A stretch of 64,000 nt of DNA, from assembly GCF_900090205.1 (NCBI RefSeq), contig NZ_LT607802.1:2700106-2764105 (forward strand), read 5' to 3'. The translations under genes were made by a program, and so were the position numbers. Positions 7,906 through 16,491 of the stretch are shown one piece after another (positions within the stretch are counted from its first letter, which is position 1; every line of letters begins with the position of its first letter). This stretch comes from Vogesella sp. LIG4 (lineage in GTDB: Bacteria > Pseudomonadota > Gammaproteobacteria > Burkholderiales > Chromobacteriaceae). Below the pieces are notes generated by a model. That model was not told where the DNA came from and did no database searches. It saw only the letters and a list, made by a program, of their open reading frames with translations.

Positions 7906-8862
7906 ATGTCCGAGATTCGTGTTGCCGTGGTGGCGTTCGACCAGATCAGCCCGTTCCACCTGTCGGTGCCCTGCGTGGTGTTCGGCGAGAACCAGCTGCA
8001 GGCGCCGGCCTACCGGCTGCAGGTGTGCGCCGCCGAGCCGGGAGCGCTGAGCACTTCCGCCGACTTTGGCCTGACGCTGGCGGCCGGGCTGGAGGTGCTG
8101 CAGCAGGCCGAGGTGGTGATCGTGCCCAGCTGGCGCGATCACGAGGAGACGGCGCCGGCGCCACTGCTGGCCGCCTTGCGCGCGGCATACCAGCGCGGGG
8201 CACGCATTGTCGGGTTGTGTCTGGGCGCCTATGTGCTGGCGCAGGCCGGGCTGCTGGATGGCCGCCGCGCCACCACGCACTGGGCCTATGCCGACGATTT
8301 CGCCCGCCGCTTTCCGCAGGTAGAGGTGGATGCCGCCGTGCTGTATCTGGACGATGGCCCGCTGCTGACCTCGGCCGGCACCGCCGCCGGGCTGGATTGC
8401 TGCCTGCACCTGTTGCGCCAGCTCAGCGGCGCCGAGGCGGCCAACAGCGTGGCGCGGCAGCTGGTGACGCCGCCGCATCGCCAGGGTGGCCAGGCGCAGT
8501 ACATCGAGCAGCCGCTGCCGGCCAGCGTGCGCGACGAGCGGCTGTCCGGCCTGCTGGACTGGGTGCGCGGCCACCTGCATCAGGCGCACAGCCTGGACAG
8601 CCTGGCCGAACGCGCGCTGATGAGCCGGCGCACCTTCACCCGACACTTCCGCCAGCTTACCGGCGGCACGGTGCAGGGCTGGCTGCTGGCCGAGCGCCTG
8701 GCGCTGACCCAGCGGCTGCTGGAAACCAGCGCGCTGCCGGTGGAGCACATCGCGCAGCAGGCCGGCTTCGGCTCGCCGGCCTCGCTGCGGCTGCATTTTC
8801 GCAAGGCCTTCGGCGTGGCGCCCAGCGAGTGGCGGCAGACCTTCCAGGGGGCGCGCGATTGA
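7906..8862 (+). CDS. GlxA-family AraC-type regulator
   Basis: 318 residues with two parts: an N-terminal DJ-1/PfpI-like domain (about 5-180, with GLCLGAYVLAQAGLLDGR and TTHW) and a C-terminal AraC helix-turn-helix pair (about 215-315, with SLDSLAERALMSRRTFTRHF and IAQQAGFGSPASLRLHFRK). This is the FtrA/GlxA architecture. AGGAGG precedes the ATG at a 6-base spacing. It probably controls the divergent cysteine hydrolase. Its stop directly abuts the stop of the next, convergent gene. Confidence 0.92.
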   Translation: MSEIRVAVVAFDQISPFHLSVPCVVFGENQLQAPAYRLQVCAAEPGALSTSADFGLTLAAGLEVLQQAEVVIVPSWRDHEETAPAPLLAALRAAYQRGARIVGLCLGAYVLAQAGLLDGRRATTHWAYADDFARRFPQVEVDAAVLYLDDGPLLTSAGTAAGLDCCLHLLRQLSGAEAANSVARQLVTPPHRQGGQAQYIEQPLPASVRDERLSGLLDWVRGHLHQAHSLDSLAERALMSRRTFTRHFRQLTGGTVQGWLLAERLALTQRLLETSALPVEHIAQQAGFGSPASLRLHFRKAFGVAPSEWRQTFQGARD

Positions 8863-9480
8863 TCAGGCCGGCAGCGCAATTGCCTCGCCGTTGAGACTGA
8901 ATGCCATGCCCTGCGGCCCGAAGCGCATCTGCGTGTCGGTATGCAGGCTGGCCTGCAGCGCACGGTAGTACTCGAACACCGCCATGCGCTCGCTGTCGCT
9001 GCGCGCCGCGTACCACGCCCTGGTGTAGGCAACGCCGGCTTCCAGGCTGGGGATCTGGCTGGCCAGCGCGTTGACGTTGTGGATGGCCAGCGACAGCTTG
9101 TCGTCGCCGTTGATCAGCTTTTCGATGGCGGCGGCGTCCGGGCGGTCGCCGCGTACCGTGATGTAGCCGGTGTTGGGGTCGCTTTCCACCAGCTCGAACG
9201 CCGGGCTGGCGCTGATGCCGGCCGCGGCCAGTTTTTGCTGCAGCCGCGTCTGCACATCGGCAGCCATGCGGCCAACGTTTTCACGCGTGGGCAGCATCAG
9301 CGCCTGTTCCTGCTCGGTGAGCGGCCTGTTGCCGCCGCTGGCGGCTGGGGTAACGGTATTGGCCGGCGTGCTGCTGGCACTGGCCGTGGCGGCAAAGCTG
9401 CCGCCGTTGCCGGTAGTTTTTGCCTGCGCGCTGCCGCCCAGGGCGGGGCTGGCCGGCGTAATCTGGCTGCCGATCTGCAT
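8863..9480 (-). CDS. Hypothetical protein with low-complexity N-terminus
   Basis: About 205 residues that I do not recognise. Residues 1-50 are rich in Ala, Ser, Thr and Gly, without signal peptide or membrane helix. The rest is a normal globular sequence (RENVGRMAADVQTRLQQKL, then FELVESDPNTGYITVRGD). I use the second of two ATGs (9480) because AAGGA is 7 bases upstream; 9483 is possible. Its stop is back to back with that of the GlxA regulator. The style recalls the unknown protein at 50529-51569, but no shared domain is evident. Confidence 0.6.
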   Translation of the reverse strand: MQIGSQITPASPALGGSAQAKTTGNGGSFAATASASSTPANTVTPAASGGNRPLTEQEQALMLPTRENVGRMAADVQTRLQQKLAAAGISASPAFELVESDPNTGYITVRGDRPDAAAIEKLINGDDKLSLAIHNVNALASQIPSLEAGVAYTRAWYAARSDSERMAVFEYYRALQASLHTDTQMRFGPQGMAFSLNGEAIALPA

Positions 9481-9549
9481 CATGCTGTCCTTCCCGGTGG
9501 TGAAGGCGACTGATTACGCAAATGGCATGCCAGCGTTGTGGCAGGTGCT

Positions 9550-10956
9550 TCAGCCCTCGTTGGCCGCAGGGCGCGCCAGGGCGGCACCGGCATGCGGGTG
9601 CAGGCGGCGGAACTGCAGTGCCGACAGCATGGCCAGCACGCCCATGATCACGAAGGACCAGGAAAAATCGCTGACCTGCAGCGTGGCATGTGCCTGTATG
9701 CGGGCAATGCCCTGCAGCGCAAAGGCTGCCACGGTCACCCCCAGGCCGGAGGCCAGCTGCATCGCCACGCTGGACAGGGTGGAGGCATGGCTCATGCCGC
9801 CGTGGTTGATGTCGGCGAAGGCAATGGCGTTCAGGCTGGTGAACTGCAGCGAGCGCATGCAGCCGCCCAGCAGGAAGGTGGCCAGCATCAGCCAGTGCGG
9901 GCTGTGCGCATCGAACAAGCCGTAGCCGGCGAAGGACAGGCCGCACAGCAGGCTGTTCACCAGCAGCACCTGGCGGAAGCCGAAGCGCTGCAGCACGTGG
10001 CCGACAATGGTCTTCATGAACATGGCGCCCAGCGCGGTGGAGCAGGTGAGCAGGCCGGACTGGAACGGTGTCAGCCCGAAGCCCAGCTGCAGCATCAGCG
10101 GCAACAGGAAGGGCGTGGAGCCCATGCCGACGCGGAACAGGAAGCCGCCGATCAGGCTGGCGTGAAAGGTGGGAATGCGCAGCAGCGACAGGTCCAGCAG
10201 CGGGTGCGGGTGGCGGCGCGCATGCCAGGGGTAGACGGCCAGCAGCAGGCCGCCGGTAATGGCCAGCACGCTGGACCAGCCTACCGACAGCATATGCTTG
10301 CCTTCGGTAGCCAGCCCCAGCATGGCCAGCGACAGCCCCAGCCCGGTGAGCGCAAAACCCATCCAGTCCAGCGGCGGCACCTTGTCGTCACGCAGGTTTT
10401 CGATATAGCGCCCGGCCAGCACCAGCCCCAGGAGGCCGATGGGCAGGTTGATCAGGAAAATCCAGCGCCAGTGGAAATAGGTGCTGATGAAGCCACCCAG
10501 CGGCGGCCCCACCACCGGGCCCAGCAAGGCCGGAATGGTGAGATAGCTCATCGCCCGCACCAGCTCTTCTTTCGCCGTGGTGCGCAGGATCACCAGCTTG
10601 CCCACCGGCACCATCATCGCGCCGCCGATACCCTGCAGGAAACGCGCCAGCACGAAGCCTTCCAGGCTGTGGCTGAACGCGCACAGCAGCGAGCCGGCGC
10701 TGAACACCACGATGGCGGCGCGGAACACCCGCCGCGCACCGAAGCGGTCGGCCATCCAGCCGCTGACCGGAATGAACACCGCCAGGCTTACCAGGTAGGA
10801 AGTCAGCGCCAGTTTGAGGGCAATCGGGTCCACCCCCAGGTCGACGGCAATGGCCGGCAGCGAGGTGGCAATCACGGTGGCGTCCATGTTTTCCATGAAC
10901 AGGGCGGTAGCGATGATCAGCGGCGTGAGCATGCTGCGGGACAGGCGGAACGGCAT
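9550..10956 (-). CDS. MFS multidrug transporter, DHA2 (EmrB/QacA-like) family
   Basis: 468 residues with many hydrophobic helices. It carries the DHA2 start (LIIATALFMENMDATVIATSLP), motif A after TM2 (GWMADRFGARRVFR) and antiporter motif C-like GPVVGPPLGG. Members use proton motive force to expel drugs or toxic metabolites. The frame runs upstream to 11157, but homology begins at the ATG at 10956. The operator or regulator is unknown; the nearby LysR/SDR pair is separated from it by a strong hairpin. Confidence 0.9.
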   Translation of the reverse strand: MPFRLSRSMLTPLIIATALFMENMDATVIATSLPAIAVDLGVDPIALKLALTSYLVSLAVFIPVSGWMADRFGARRVFRAAIVVFSAGSLLCAFSHSLEGFVLARFLQGIGGAMMVPVGKLVILRTTAKEELVRAMSYLTIPALLGPVVGPPLGGFISTYFHWRWIFLINLPIGLLGLVLAGRYIENLRDDKVPPLDWMGFALTGLGLSLAMLGLATEGKHMLSVGWSSVLAITGGLLLAVYPWHARRHPHPLLDLSLLRIPTFHASLIGGFLFRVGMGSTPFLLPLMLQLGFGLTPFQSGLLTCSTALGAMFMKTIVGHVLQRFGFRQVLLVNSLLCGLSFAGYGLFDAHSPHWLMLATFLLGGCMRSLQFTSLNAIAFADINHGGMSHASTLSSVAMQLASGLGVTVAAFALQGIARIQAHATLQVSDFSWSFVIMGVLAMLSALQFRRLHPHAGAALARPAANEG

Positions 10957-11130
10957 GGTGGGCACTTGCGGACAGTCAGGTTGGCAATTTAACAGATATT
11001 TAGATTTCTGATTGTCACGCGAGGTAATAGTTTCCCGGCCAAATGTACAGGTGGGTAAATATTCCCATGCACGCGGCGCGCAGCGGGAACAGGGCGGCGG
11101 CACAGCGTTGCCGGCGCCACCATCAGCCTC

Positions 11131-11162
11131 AAAGGTTGGCCGCAAGCCTGCGGCCAACCTTT
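11131..11162. terminator. Terminator-like hairpin built from two inverted GTTGGCCGCA motifs
   Basis: A perfect 14-bp stem (AAAGGTTGGCCGCA and its complement) with a 4-base loop, ending 5 bases from the SDR stop. Each arm is one copy of the abundant motif. In Neisseria, inverted pairs of uptake sequences serve as terminators; this has the same geometry. Minus-strand transcripts of the SDR gene would end here. Confidence 0.75.
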
Positions 11163-11167
11163 GCGCC

Positions 11168-11923
11168 TTACAGCATCATGCCGCCGGATACCTCGATGCG
11201 CTGTGCGTTCACCCAGCGGTTGTCGTCCGACAGCAGCGCGGTGATGGCGCCGCCGATGTCGTCCGCCTCACCGACGCGGCCCAGCGCGGTCTGGCTGGCC
11301 ACGAAGCGGTTCACCTCCGGGTTGTCGCGCACCGTACCGCCGCCAAAATCGGTGGCGATGGCGCCGGGGGCGATGGTGTTGACGGCAATGCCGCGCGGCC
11401 CCAGCTCCTTGGCCAGGTAGCGGGTCAGCACCTCCACCGCGCCCTTCATCGCCGCGTAGGCGGCATAGCCCGGCAGCGCGAAGCGGGCCAGGCCGCTGGA
11501 CAGGTTGACTATGCGCCCGCCGTCGGCCAGCAGCGGCAGCAGCGCCTGGGTGAGGAAGAACATGCCCTTGAAGTGGGTGTTCAGCAGCAGGTCGAACTGC
11601 GCCTCGCTGGTGTCGGCAAAGGCGGCGTGCACGCCCATGCCGGCGTTGTTCACCAGGAAGTCGAAGCTGTCGCGCTGCCAGTGCTCGCGCAGTGCTGCGC
11701 GCACGGCGTCGGCAAAGCCGGCATGGCTGGCCACCTGGCCCACGTCCAGCTGCAGCGCCAGCGCCTTGCCGCCCAGTGCTTCGATGGCGGCGATGACTTC
11801 GTCGGCGGCGGCGCGGTTGCTGTGGTAGGTGAAGATGATGTCGGTGTTGCGGGCGGCCAGTTTCAGTGCGGTGTTGCGGCCCAGGCCGCGGCTGGCGCCG
11901 GTGATGATGGCGATCTTGCGCAT
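11168..11923 (-). CDS. SDR-family oxidoreductase
   Basis: 251 residues of classical short-chain dehydrogenase: nucleotide site TGASRGLG (8-15), NNAG (near 92), catalytic Ser in NLSSG and YAAMK (YxxxK), then the PGAIATD stretch. It uses NAD(P)H to reduce or oxidise an unknown carbonyl or alcohol. AGGAG precedes the ATG. A LysR gene diverges from it and a dyad lies between them, so that regulator probably controls it. Confidence 0.9.
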   Translation of the reverse strand: MRKIAIITGASRGLGRNTALKLAARNTDIIFTYHSNRAAADEVIAAIEALGGKALALQLDVGQVASHAGFADAVRAALREHWQRDSFDFLVNNAGMGVHAAFADTSEAQFDLLLNTHFKGMFFLTQALLPLLADGGRIVNLSSGLARFALPGYAAYAAMKGAVEVLTRYLAKELGPRGIAVNTIAPGAIATDFGGGTVRDNPEVNRFVASQTALGRVGEADDIGGAITALLSDDNRWVNAQRIEVSGGMML

Positions 11924-12023
11924 GATGAGTCTCCTGCTGGCGGTAAGGGAACGGCGGTTGCCGTCATGCTGTGCAGTCTATTGCCGGCAGTTGACGCGAT
12001 AAACCGGCCAGTTCTGGTTAGAC

Positions 12024-12042
12024 TATCCGTATAAACCGGATA
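12024..12042. promoter_or_regulatory. Dyad TATCCG-N7-CGGATA, possible LysR operator
   Basis: Inverted repeat just upstream of the LysR start, within the SDR/LysR divergent gap. Similar half-sites precede the MBL-fold gene at 5304. Inferred from symmetry and position. Confidence 0.45.
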
Positions 12043-12054
12043 ATGAGGCGAGCC

Positions 12055-12969
12055 ATGGAGCAATTGGACGCAATGCGCGTATTCCAGCGGGTAGCGGAGC
12101 TGGGCAGCTTCATTCGCGCCAGCGAAAGCCTGGGCCTGCCGCGCGCCACGGTGTCGGATGCGGTGCAGCAGCTGGAAAGCCGGCTCGGCACCCGGTTGCT
12201 GCACCGGACCACACGGCGGGTGCAGCTTACCCAGGACGGGCAGCTGTTCCTGGAGCGCAGCAGCGACCTGCTGGCGGATTTCGACGAGCTGGGCGCCATG
12301 TTCCAGCAACAGCAGGCGGCGGTCAGCGGCCGGCTGCGGGTGGATATGTCCAGCGGCATCGCCCGCAATATGGTGCTGCCACGGCTGCCGGCCTTTCTTG
12401 CCGCCCATCCCGGGTTGCAGCTGGAGTTGTCCAGCACCGACCGCCGCGTGGACCTGGTGCGTGAAGGCTTCGACTGCGTGGTGCGGGTGGGCGAGGTGCG
12501 CGATGCCAGCCTGATCTGCCGGCCGCTGGGGCGCTTTGCGCTGGCCAACTGCGCCAGCCCCGCCTACCTGGCGGCGCACGGCACGCCGCAGACGCTGGAC
12601 GATCTGGCCAGCCACAGCATGGTGCATTACGTGCCGCAGCTGGGTGGCAAGCCGGATGGCTTCGAATACCTGGATGCGGCGGGGCAGCGCTGCTTTGCGG
12701 CGGTGGCCGGCCGGCTGGTGGTGAACAGCGTCGACGCCTACCTGGGGGCCTGCCTGGCCGGCATGGGCATCATCCAGCTGCCGCGCGTGGCGGTGGCGGC
12801 AGCGTTGGCCGCAGACCAGCTGCGCGAAGTCTTGCCGCAGTGGCAGGCCGCGCCGATGCCGGTAAACCTGCTGTATGCCAACCGCCGCCACCAGCCGCGA
12901 CGGGTGCAGCTGTTCATGAACTGGCTGGACGAGGTGATTCGCCCGTATCTGCTGCCGGTAGCGGGCTGA
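12055..12969 (+). CDS. LysR-family transcriptional regulator
   Basis: 304 residues. The helix-turn-helix is in the first 60 (FIRASESLGLPRATVSDAVQQL), then HRTTRRVQLT and an effector domain. I take the ATG at 12055, with GAGGCG upstream, over the ATG at 12043. It diverges from the SDR gene, its likely target, and ends at a strong hairpin. Confidence 0.9.
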   Translation: MEQLDAMRVFQRVAELGSFIRASESLGLPRATVSDAVQQLESRLGTRLLHRTTRRVQLTQDGQLFLERSSDLLADFDELGAMFQQQQAAVSGRLRVDMSSGIARNMVLPRLPAFLAAHPGLQLELSSTDRRVDLVREGFDCVVRVGEVRDASLICRPLGRFALANCASPAYLAAHGTPQTLDDLASHSMVHYVPQLGGKPDGFEYLDAAGQRCFAAVAGRLVVNSVDAYLGACLAGMGIIQLPRVAVAAALAADQLREVLPQWQAAPMPVNLLYANRRHQPRRVQLFMNWLDEVIRPYLLPVAG

Positions 12970-12972
12970 TGG

Positions 12973-13003
12973 CAAGGCCCTTTCGCATCGCGAAAGGGCC
13001 TTG
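12973..13003. terminator. Terminator-like hairpin after LysR gene
   Basis: Perfect 14-bp stem (CAAGGCCCTTTCGC and complement) with a 3-base loop, just after the LysR stop. Same architecture as the hairpin after uppP at 2716-2746. Confidence 0.65.
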
Positions 13004-13103
13004 GCGGATAAGCCGGAAGGCGGCCAGCTTGCTTGGCTTGCTGGTGCGGCACGGCTTGGTGTGAATCAGTTACCTTGTCAGCAGGCTGGCCGTGGCGGGA
13101 GGC

Positions 13104-13529
13104 TCACTCCACCGGCAGCCGGGTACCGCCGGCGCCGCCGCGGCGCTTGGGCAGGGTGAGCGTCAGTACCCCGTTTTCGTATTTGGCGCTGGCCAGTTCG
13201 CGGTCGATATCGGCCGGCAGCTGGAAGCTGCGCGACACCATGCCGTAGTAGCGCTCGCTGCGCAGATTGCGCTCGTCCTTCTGGCTGTCGAACTGTTTCA
13301 CTTCCGCCTTGATGGTGACCTGCGGGCCGTCGATCTCCACCTGGATATCTTCCTTGGCCACGCCAGGCACCTCGGCCAGCACGGTGTAGCTGCTGTCGGA
13401 TTCGTTGACGTCCAGCTTGATCTGCGACGGCAGGGTATCGCCGTGCAGCGGTTTGATGAAAAAGCCGGGGGTGGTGAAATCGCGGAACAGTTCGTCGAAC
13501 AGGCCGCTGCGGGAGGGCAGGATATTCAT
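13104..13529 (-). CDS. Small heat shock protein, Hsp20/alpha-crystallin family
   Basis: 141 residues: a short N-terminal arm (LFDELFRDF), an alpha-crystallin domain (about 35-125, with AEVPGVAKEDIQVEIDG and YGMVSRSFQLP) and the ENGVLTLTLPK core, ending in a short tail that lacks a clear IxI motif. It acts as a cytoplasmic holdase for unfolding proteins. I take the ATG at 13529 (AAGGAG upstream) rather than the longer frame. A heat-shock-type promoter candidate lies at 13583-13611. Confidence 0.92.
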   Translation of the reverse strand: MNILPSRSGLFDELFRDFTTPGFFIKPLHGDTLPSQIKLDVNESDSSYTVLAEVPGVAKEDIQVEIDGPQVTIKAEVKQFDSQKDERNLRSERYYGMVSRSFQLPADIDRELASAKYENGVLTLTLPKRRGGAGGTRLPVE

Positions 13530-13582
13530 GGCTTCTCCTTGCGCATCAGTGGGTTGTAGCGACTTAGAGCCGCTTGCCATGG

Positions 13583-13611
13583 ATATAGTGCCGCAGGGCT
13601 GGCTACTCAAG
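13583..13611 (-). promoter_or_regulatory. Candidate sigma-32 promoter for hsp20
   Basis: Minus-strand CTTGAGT and CACTATAT separated by 14 bases resemble the RpoH consensus (CTTGAAA and CCCCATNT, 5 of 7 specified positions each). It would give a leader of about 45-50 nt before the hsp20 ATG. Confidence 0.45.
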
Positions 13612-13855
13612 GGCTGGGGGCGGCGTGGTTTGATCTGTGGCAAATGCTGGCACGCAGGGTGGGCAAAGCGCAGCGTTGTCACCAGTTCGCAGCTTGGGGA
13701 GCCTGCGTAGCGAAGCCCAGCGCCTACCGCATCTGGTATTGCATCCGTTGCGCGGCTGTTGTTTGAAGTTGCCGGTTCCCGCCAACGGGCTTGGGGCGCG
13801 CCGGTTTGGTGCTGGCTCTTGTGCCGTCAGGCGGATTGTTTGGCTGTGGCTCGCT

Positions 13856-13937
13856 GTAGGGCGGGTTGGCCGCAGGCCATACCCGCGCGATGTTGGCAGC
13901 TTGCGCGGGTATGAACCGCTGGTTCAACCCGCCCTAC
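13856..13937. repeat. Palindromic interspersed element (GTAGGGCGGGTTG arms)
   Basis: An 82-base element with terminal arms GTAGGGCGGGTTG and exact complement, plus an inner pair CATACCCGCGC/GCGCGGGTATG. It is built like the element at 7019-7096. One TTGGCCGCA copy overlaps its left arm. Confidence 0.7.
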
Positions 13938-14013
13938 GCGGTGCCACATGCGGGCTGGCAAAGCACCGCCTGCCCACCAGCGGCAGCTGGCTTGCGGCCA
14001 ACCTTGCAGGCAA

Positions 14014-14040
14014 TAAAAAAACCACGCAGAGCGTGGCTTT
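14014..14040 (-). terminator. Intrinsic terminator of lysA
   Basis: On the minus strand AAGCCACGC-TCT-GCGTGGTT is followed by a T run, about 20 bases beyond the lysA stop. Classic rho-independent form. Confidence 0.88.
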
Positions 14041-14060
14041 CGGTACAGGGGCCGGGGCTT

Positions 14061-15299
14061 TTACTGCAGCTCCAGCGCCAGCAGTTCTTCCACCGTCTGG
14101 CGGCGGCGGATCAGGCGGTCGGTATCGCCGTCCACCAGCACCTCGGCGATCAGCGGGCGGGTGTTGTAGTTGCTGGACATCGACGAGCCGTAGGCGCCGG
14201 TGTCATGGAAGATCAGCAGGTCGCCCACCCGCGCCGCCGGCAGCGGGCGCGGCAGTACCACGCCGCCATCGCCCTGGGTGAATACGTCGCCGGATTCACA
14301 CAGCGGGCCGGCTACCACGCAATCCTGTTCCGCCTGCTGCACGCCGTCGTGCGGCACCACGCTGATGTGGTGGTAGCTGCCGTACATCGACGGGCGCATC
14401 AGTTCGTTGAAGCCGGCATCCACCAGCACGAAATGGTTGCGGCCAACGTTCTTGGTGGCGCGCACCTCGGCCAGCAGGTTGCCGGATTCGGCCACCAGGT
14501 AGCGGCCCGGTTCGATCTCCAGCGCCAGCGGGTGGCCGATCAGCGCCGCCGCTTCCTGGCGCGCGGTATCCCACAGCCCGAAGTAGTGGCCGGTGTCCAC
14601 CGTGGCATCGCCGTCGCGGTAGGGAATCGACAGCCCGCCGCCGGCGGAGATGGCGTGCAGGTCCTGGCCGGCCTGCTTCACCAGCCGCACCAGGTCCACC
14701 ATGGCGCCGCACACTTCCTGCAGGTGGCTGTAATCCACGCCGGAGCCGATGTGCATGTGCAGGCCCACCAGCTGCAGGCCGTGCTGGCGGATCACCGCCA
14801 GTGCCGCCGGCAGGTCGGTGTGCCAGATGCCGTGCTTGCTGTGCTCGCCGCCGGTGTTGGTCTTGTTGCTGTGGCCGTGGCCGAAGCCGGGGTTGATGCG
14901 CAGCCATACGCGGTGGCCGGGCGAGGCTTCGCCCAGCTGGTGCAGCATGTCGATGGAGCCGGCGTTCACCGGAATGCCGTGTTCCACCACCAGCGCCAGG
15001 GTGGGGCGGTCGATCAGGTCGGCGGTGAACACGATGCCGGACGGCTCGCCGGCGGCGTCGTAGCCGGCGGCCAGCGCGCGCAGGATTTCGCCGCGCGATA
15101 CCGCATCCACTTTCACGCCCTGTTCGCGCATCAGCAGCAGGATGTGCACATTGCTGCATGCTTTCTGCGCAAAGCGGATGGTGTCGAACTGGCGCAGCGC
15201 GGCGATGCGCTCGCGGATCACCGCGGCGTCGTAGGTCCACAGCGGGGTGCCGTAGTGCTGGGCCAGTGCGGTGAGGCGGGCGGTGTCTGGGGTCTGCAT
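14061..15299 (-). CDS. lysA: Diaminopimelate decarboxylase
   Basis: 412 residues, the size of E. coli LysA. It decarboxylates meso-diaminopimelate to lysine, the last step of lysine synthesis, using PLP. Visible marks: PLP lysine in RFAQKACSN (near 46), the barrel segment GLHMHIGSG, the glycine loop SAGGGLSIPY, EIEPGRYLV, and the C-terminal CESGD and YNTRP blocks. It diverges from a LysR-type gene that is likely its activator, as with lysA/lysR in E. coli, and ends at a clean terminator. Confidence 0.95.
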   Translation of the reverse strand: MQTPDTARLTALAQHYGTPLWTYDAAVIRERIAALRQFDTIRFAQKACSNVHILLLMREQGVKVDAVSRGEILRALAAGYDAAGEPSGIVFTADLIDRPTLALVVEHGIPVNAGSIDMLHQLGEASPGHRVWLRINPGFGHGHSNKTNTGGEHSKHGIWHTDLPAALAVIRQHGLQLVGLHMHIGSGVDYSHLQEVCGAMVDLVRLVKQAGQDLHAISAGGGLSIPYRDGDATVDTGHYFGLWDTARQEAAALIGHPLALEIEPGRYLVAESGNLLAEVRATKNVGRNHFVLVDAGFNELMRPSMYGSYHHISVVPHDGVQQAEQDCVVAGPLCESGDVFTQGDGGVVLPRPLPAARVGDLLIFHDTGAYGSSMSSNYNTRPLIAEVLVDGDTDRLIRRRQTVEELLALELQ

Positions 15300-15407
15300 G
15301 GTGTTTGTCCTTGGCGCTATTTGTTGCCTGCCATCATGCGCGCAGGTGTTAATTCAGTAAAATGCTAATATTTCTACCATCGATTCATTTTTGATATGGG
15401 GGTAGCC

Positions 15408-16319
15408 ATGAGCATCGGCCATCGGCACGTCGAGATCTTCCGCGCGGTGATGACCAGCGGCAGCGTTACCGCCGCCGCGGCGCTGCTGCACACCTCGCAG
15501 CCCACTGTCAGCCGCGAGCTGGCGCGGCTGGAGCAGCTGCTGGGCTTCGTGCTGTTCGACCGCATCAAGGGTCGGCTGTTGCCCACTGCGCCGGCGCTGG
15601 CGCTATACGAGGAGGTGCAGCGTTCCTACATCGGCCTGGAGCGCATTGTGGAGGCGGCGGCCAACCTGGCACGGCCGGACGGCGGCCAGCTGGCGGTGGC
15701 CTGCCTGCCGGCCTTCGCCCACGCGCTGTTGCCGGCGGTGTGCCGCCGCCTGCACGAGGTGGCCGGCATGGCGCGGGTGGCGATTACGCCGCAGGAGTCG
15801 CCGCTGCTGGAGGAGTGGCTGTCGGCGCAGCGTTTCGACATCGGCCTGACCGAATCGGTGGAAGCGCCGCCGGGCACCACGCTCACGCCGCTGCTCAGTG
15901 CCGACGAGGTATGCGTGCTGCCGGACGGCCACCCGCTGCTGGCCCGGCCGGTGCTGACGCCGCAGGATTTTGCCGGCCAACCGTTCGTGAGCCTGTCGCC
16001 GCAGGATGCCTACCGCCTGCAGCTGGACGCGGTGTTCGCCGCCGCCGGCGTGGCGCGGCAGCTGGTGTGGGAGACACACAGCGCGGTGTCGGTATGCGCG
16101 CTGGTGCAGCAGGGGCTGGGCGTGGCCATCGTCAACCCGCTCACCGCGCTGGCCATGGCCGGGCAGGGGCTGCAGCTACGGCGCTTCGCGGTATCGGTGC
16201 CGTTTGCCGTCAGCGTGCTGCTGCCGCAGTTCCGCCCGTCCACCCCCTTGGCCGCACGTTTTGTCGAGCTATTGCAGCAGGAAGCGGCGGCGCTGCGCCA
16301 GCGGCTGGCACAACTTTAG
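15408..16319 (+). CDS. LysR-family regulator, probable lysR (activator of lysA)
   Basis: 303 residues: helix-turn-helix with VTAAAALLHTSQPTVSRELARL, then an effector domain, overall close to the LysR/NocR/OccR group (start HRHVEIFRAVMTSGSV). I chose the ATG at 15408 (GGGGGTAG upstream) over 15396. Divergent from lysA with a 108-base gap, so it is expected to sense diaminopimelate or lysine and activate lysA, as the E. coli protein does. Function is inferred from arrangement and subgroup. Confidence 0.8.
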   Translation: MSIGHRHVEIFRAVMTSGSVTAAAALLHTSQPTVSRELARLEQLLGFVLFDRIKGRLLPTAPALALYEEVQRSYIGLERIVEAAANLARPDGGQLAVACLPAFAHALLPAVCRRLHEVAGMARVAITPQESPLLEEWLSAQRFDIGLTESVEAPPGTTLTPLLSADEVCVLPDGHPLLARPVLTPQDFAGQPFVSLSPQDAYRLQLDAVFAAAGVARQLVWETHSAVSVCALVQQGLGVAIVNPLTALAMAGQGLQLRRFAVSVPFAVSVLLPQFRPSTPLAARFVELLQQEAAALRQRLAQL

Positions 16320-16491
16320 CGCTCCACGCTTGAAAAGCCGTTGGCCGCATGCTGGCGCAGCCTGCAGTTAACGCTATGGTTTCTTTGTGATTTTATTTAA
16401 AATTAGAGGCGGTGAAGGCGGCTTTAAACGGAATTACGGCCGATTATTGCTGCCGATAATAAAGAATAATTTAAAAATCGAGAGAGAAGTC

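Larger units (their letters stand above)
13530..14060. other. 531-base intergenic region with palindromic elements
   Basis: No convincing gene. It holds the hsp20 promoter, a fragment resembling half of the 7019 palindromic element (GGGTGGGCAAAGCGCAGCG, 13650-13675), the full element at 13856-13937, two copies of the TTGGCCGCA motif (13866 and, inverted, 13993) and the lysA terminator. It looks like an intergenic repeat sink. Confidence 0.6.

Noticed and set aside
9538..10992. 484-codon plus-strand open frame
   Set aside because: Antisense to the DHA2 transporter; no domain and shadow-like composition.
13530..13580. ROSE-type RNA thermometer before hsp20
   Set aside because: The leader is short and I find no convincing anti-Shine-Dalgarno pairing; the sigma-32-like promoter explains heat control more simply.
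15300..15407. Lysine riboswitch upstream of lysA
   Set aside because: The gap is only 108 bases and shared with lysR; far too short for the lysine aptamer.
16440..16491. Sigma-28 promoter (GCCGATAA at about 16452)
   Set aside because: The -10 word is present, but no TAAA block lies at the needed 15-base spacing.
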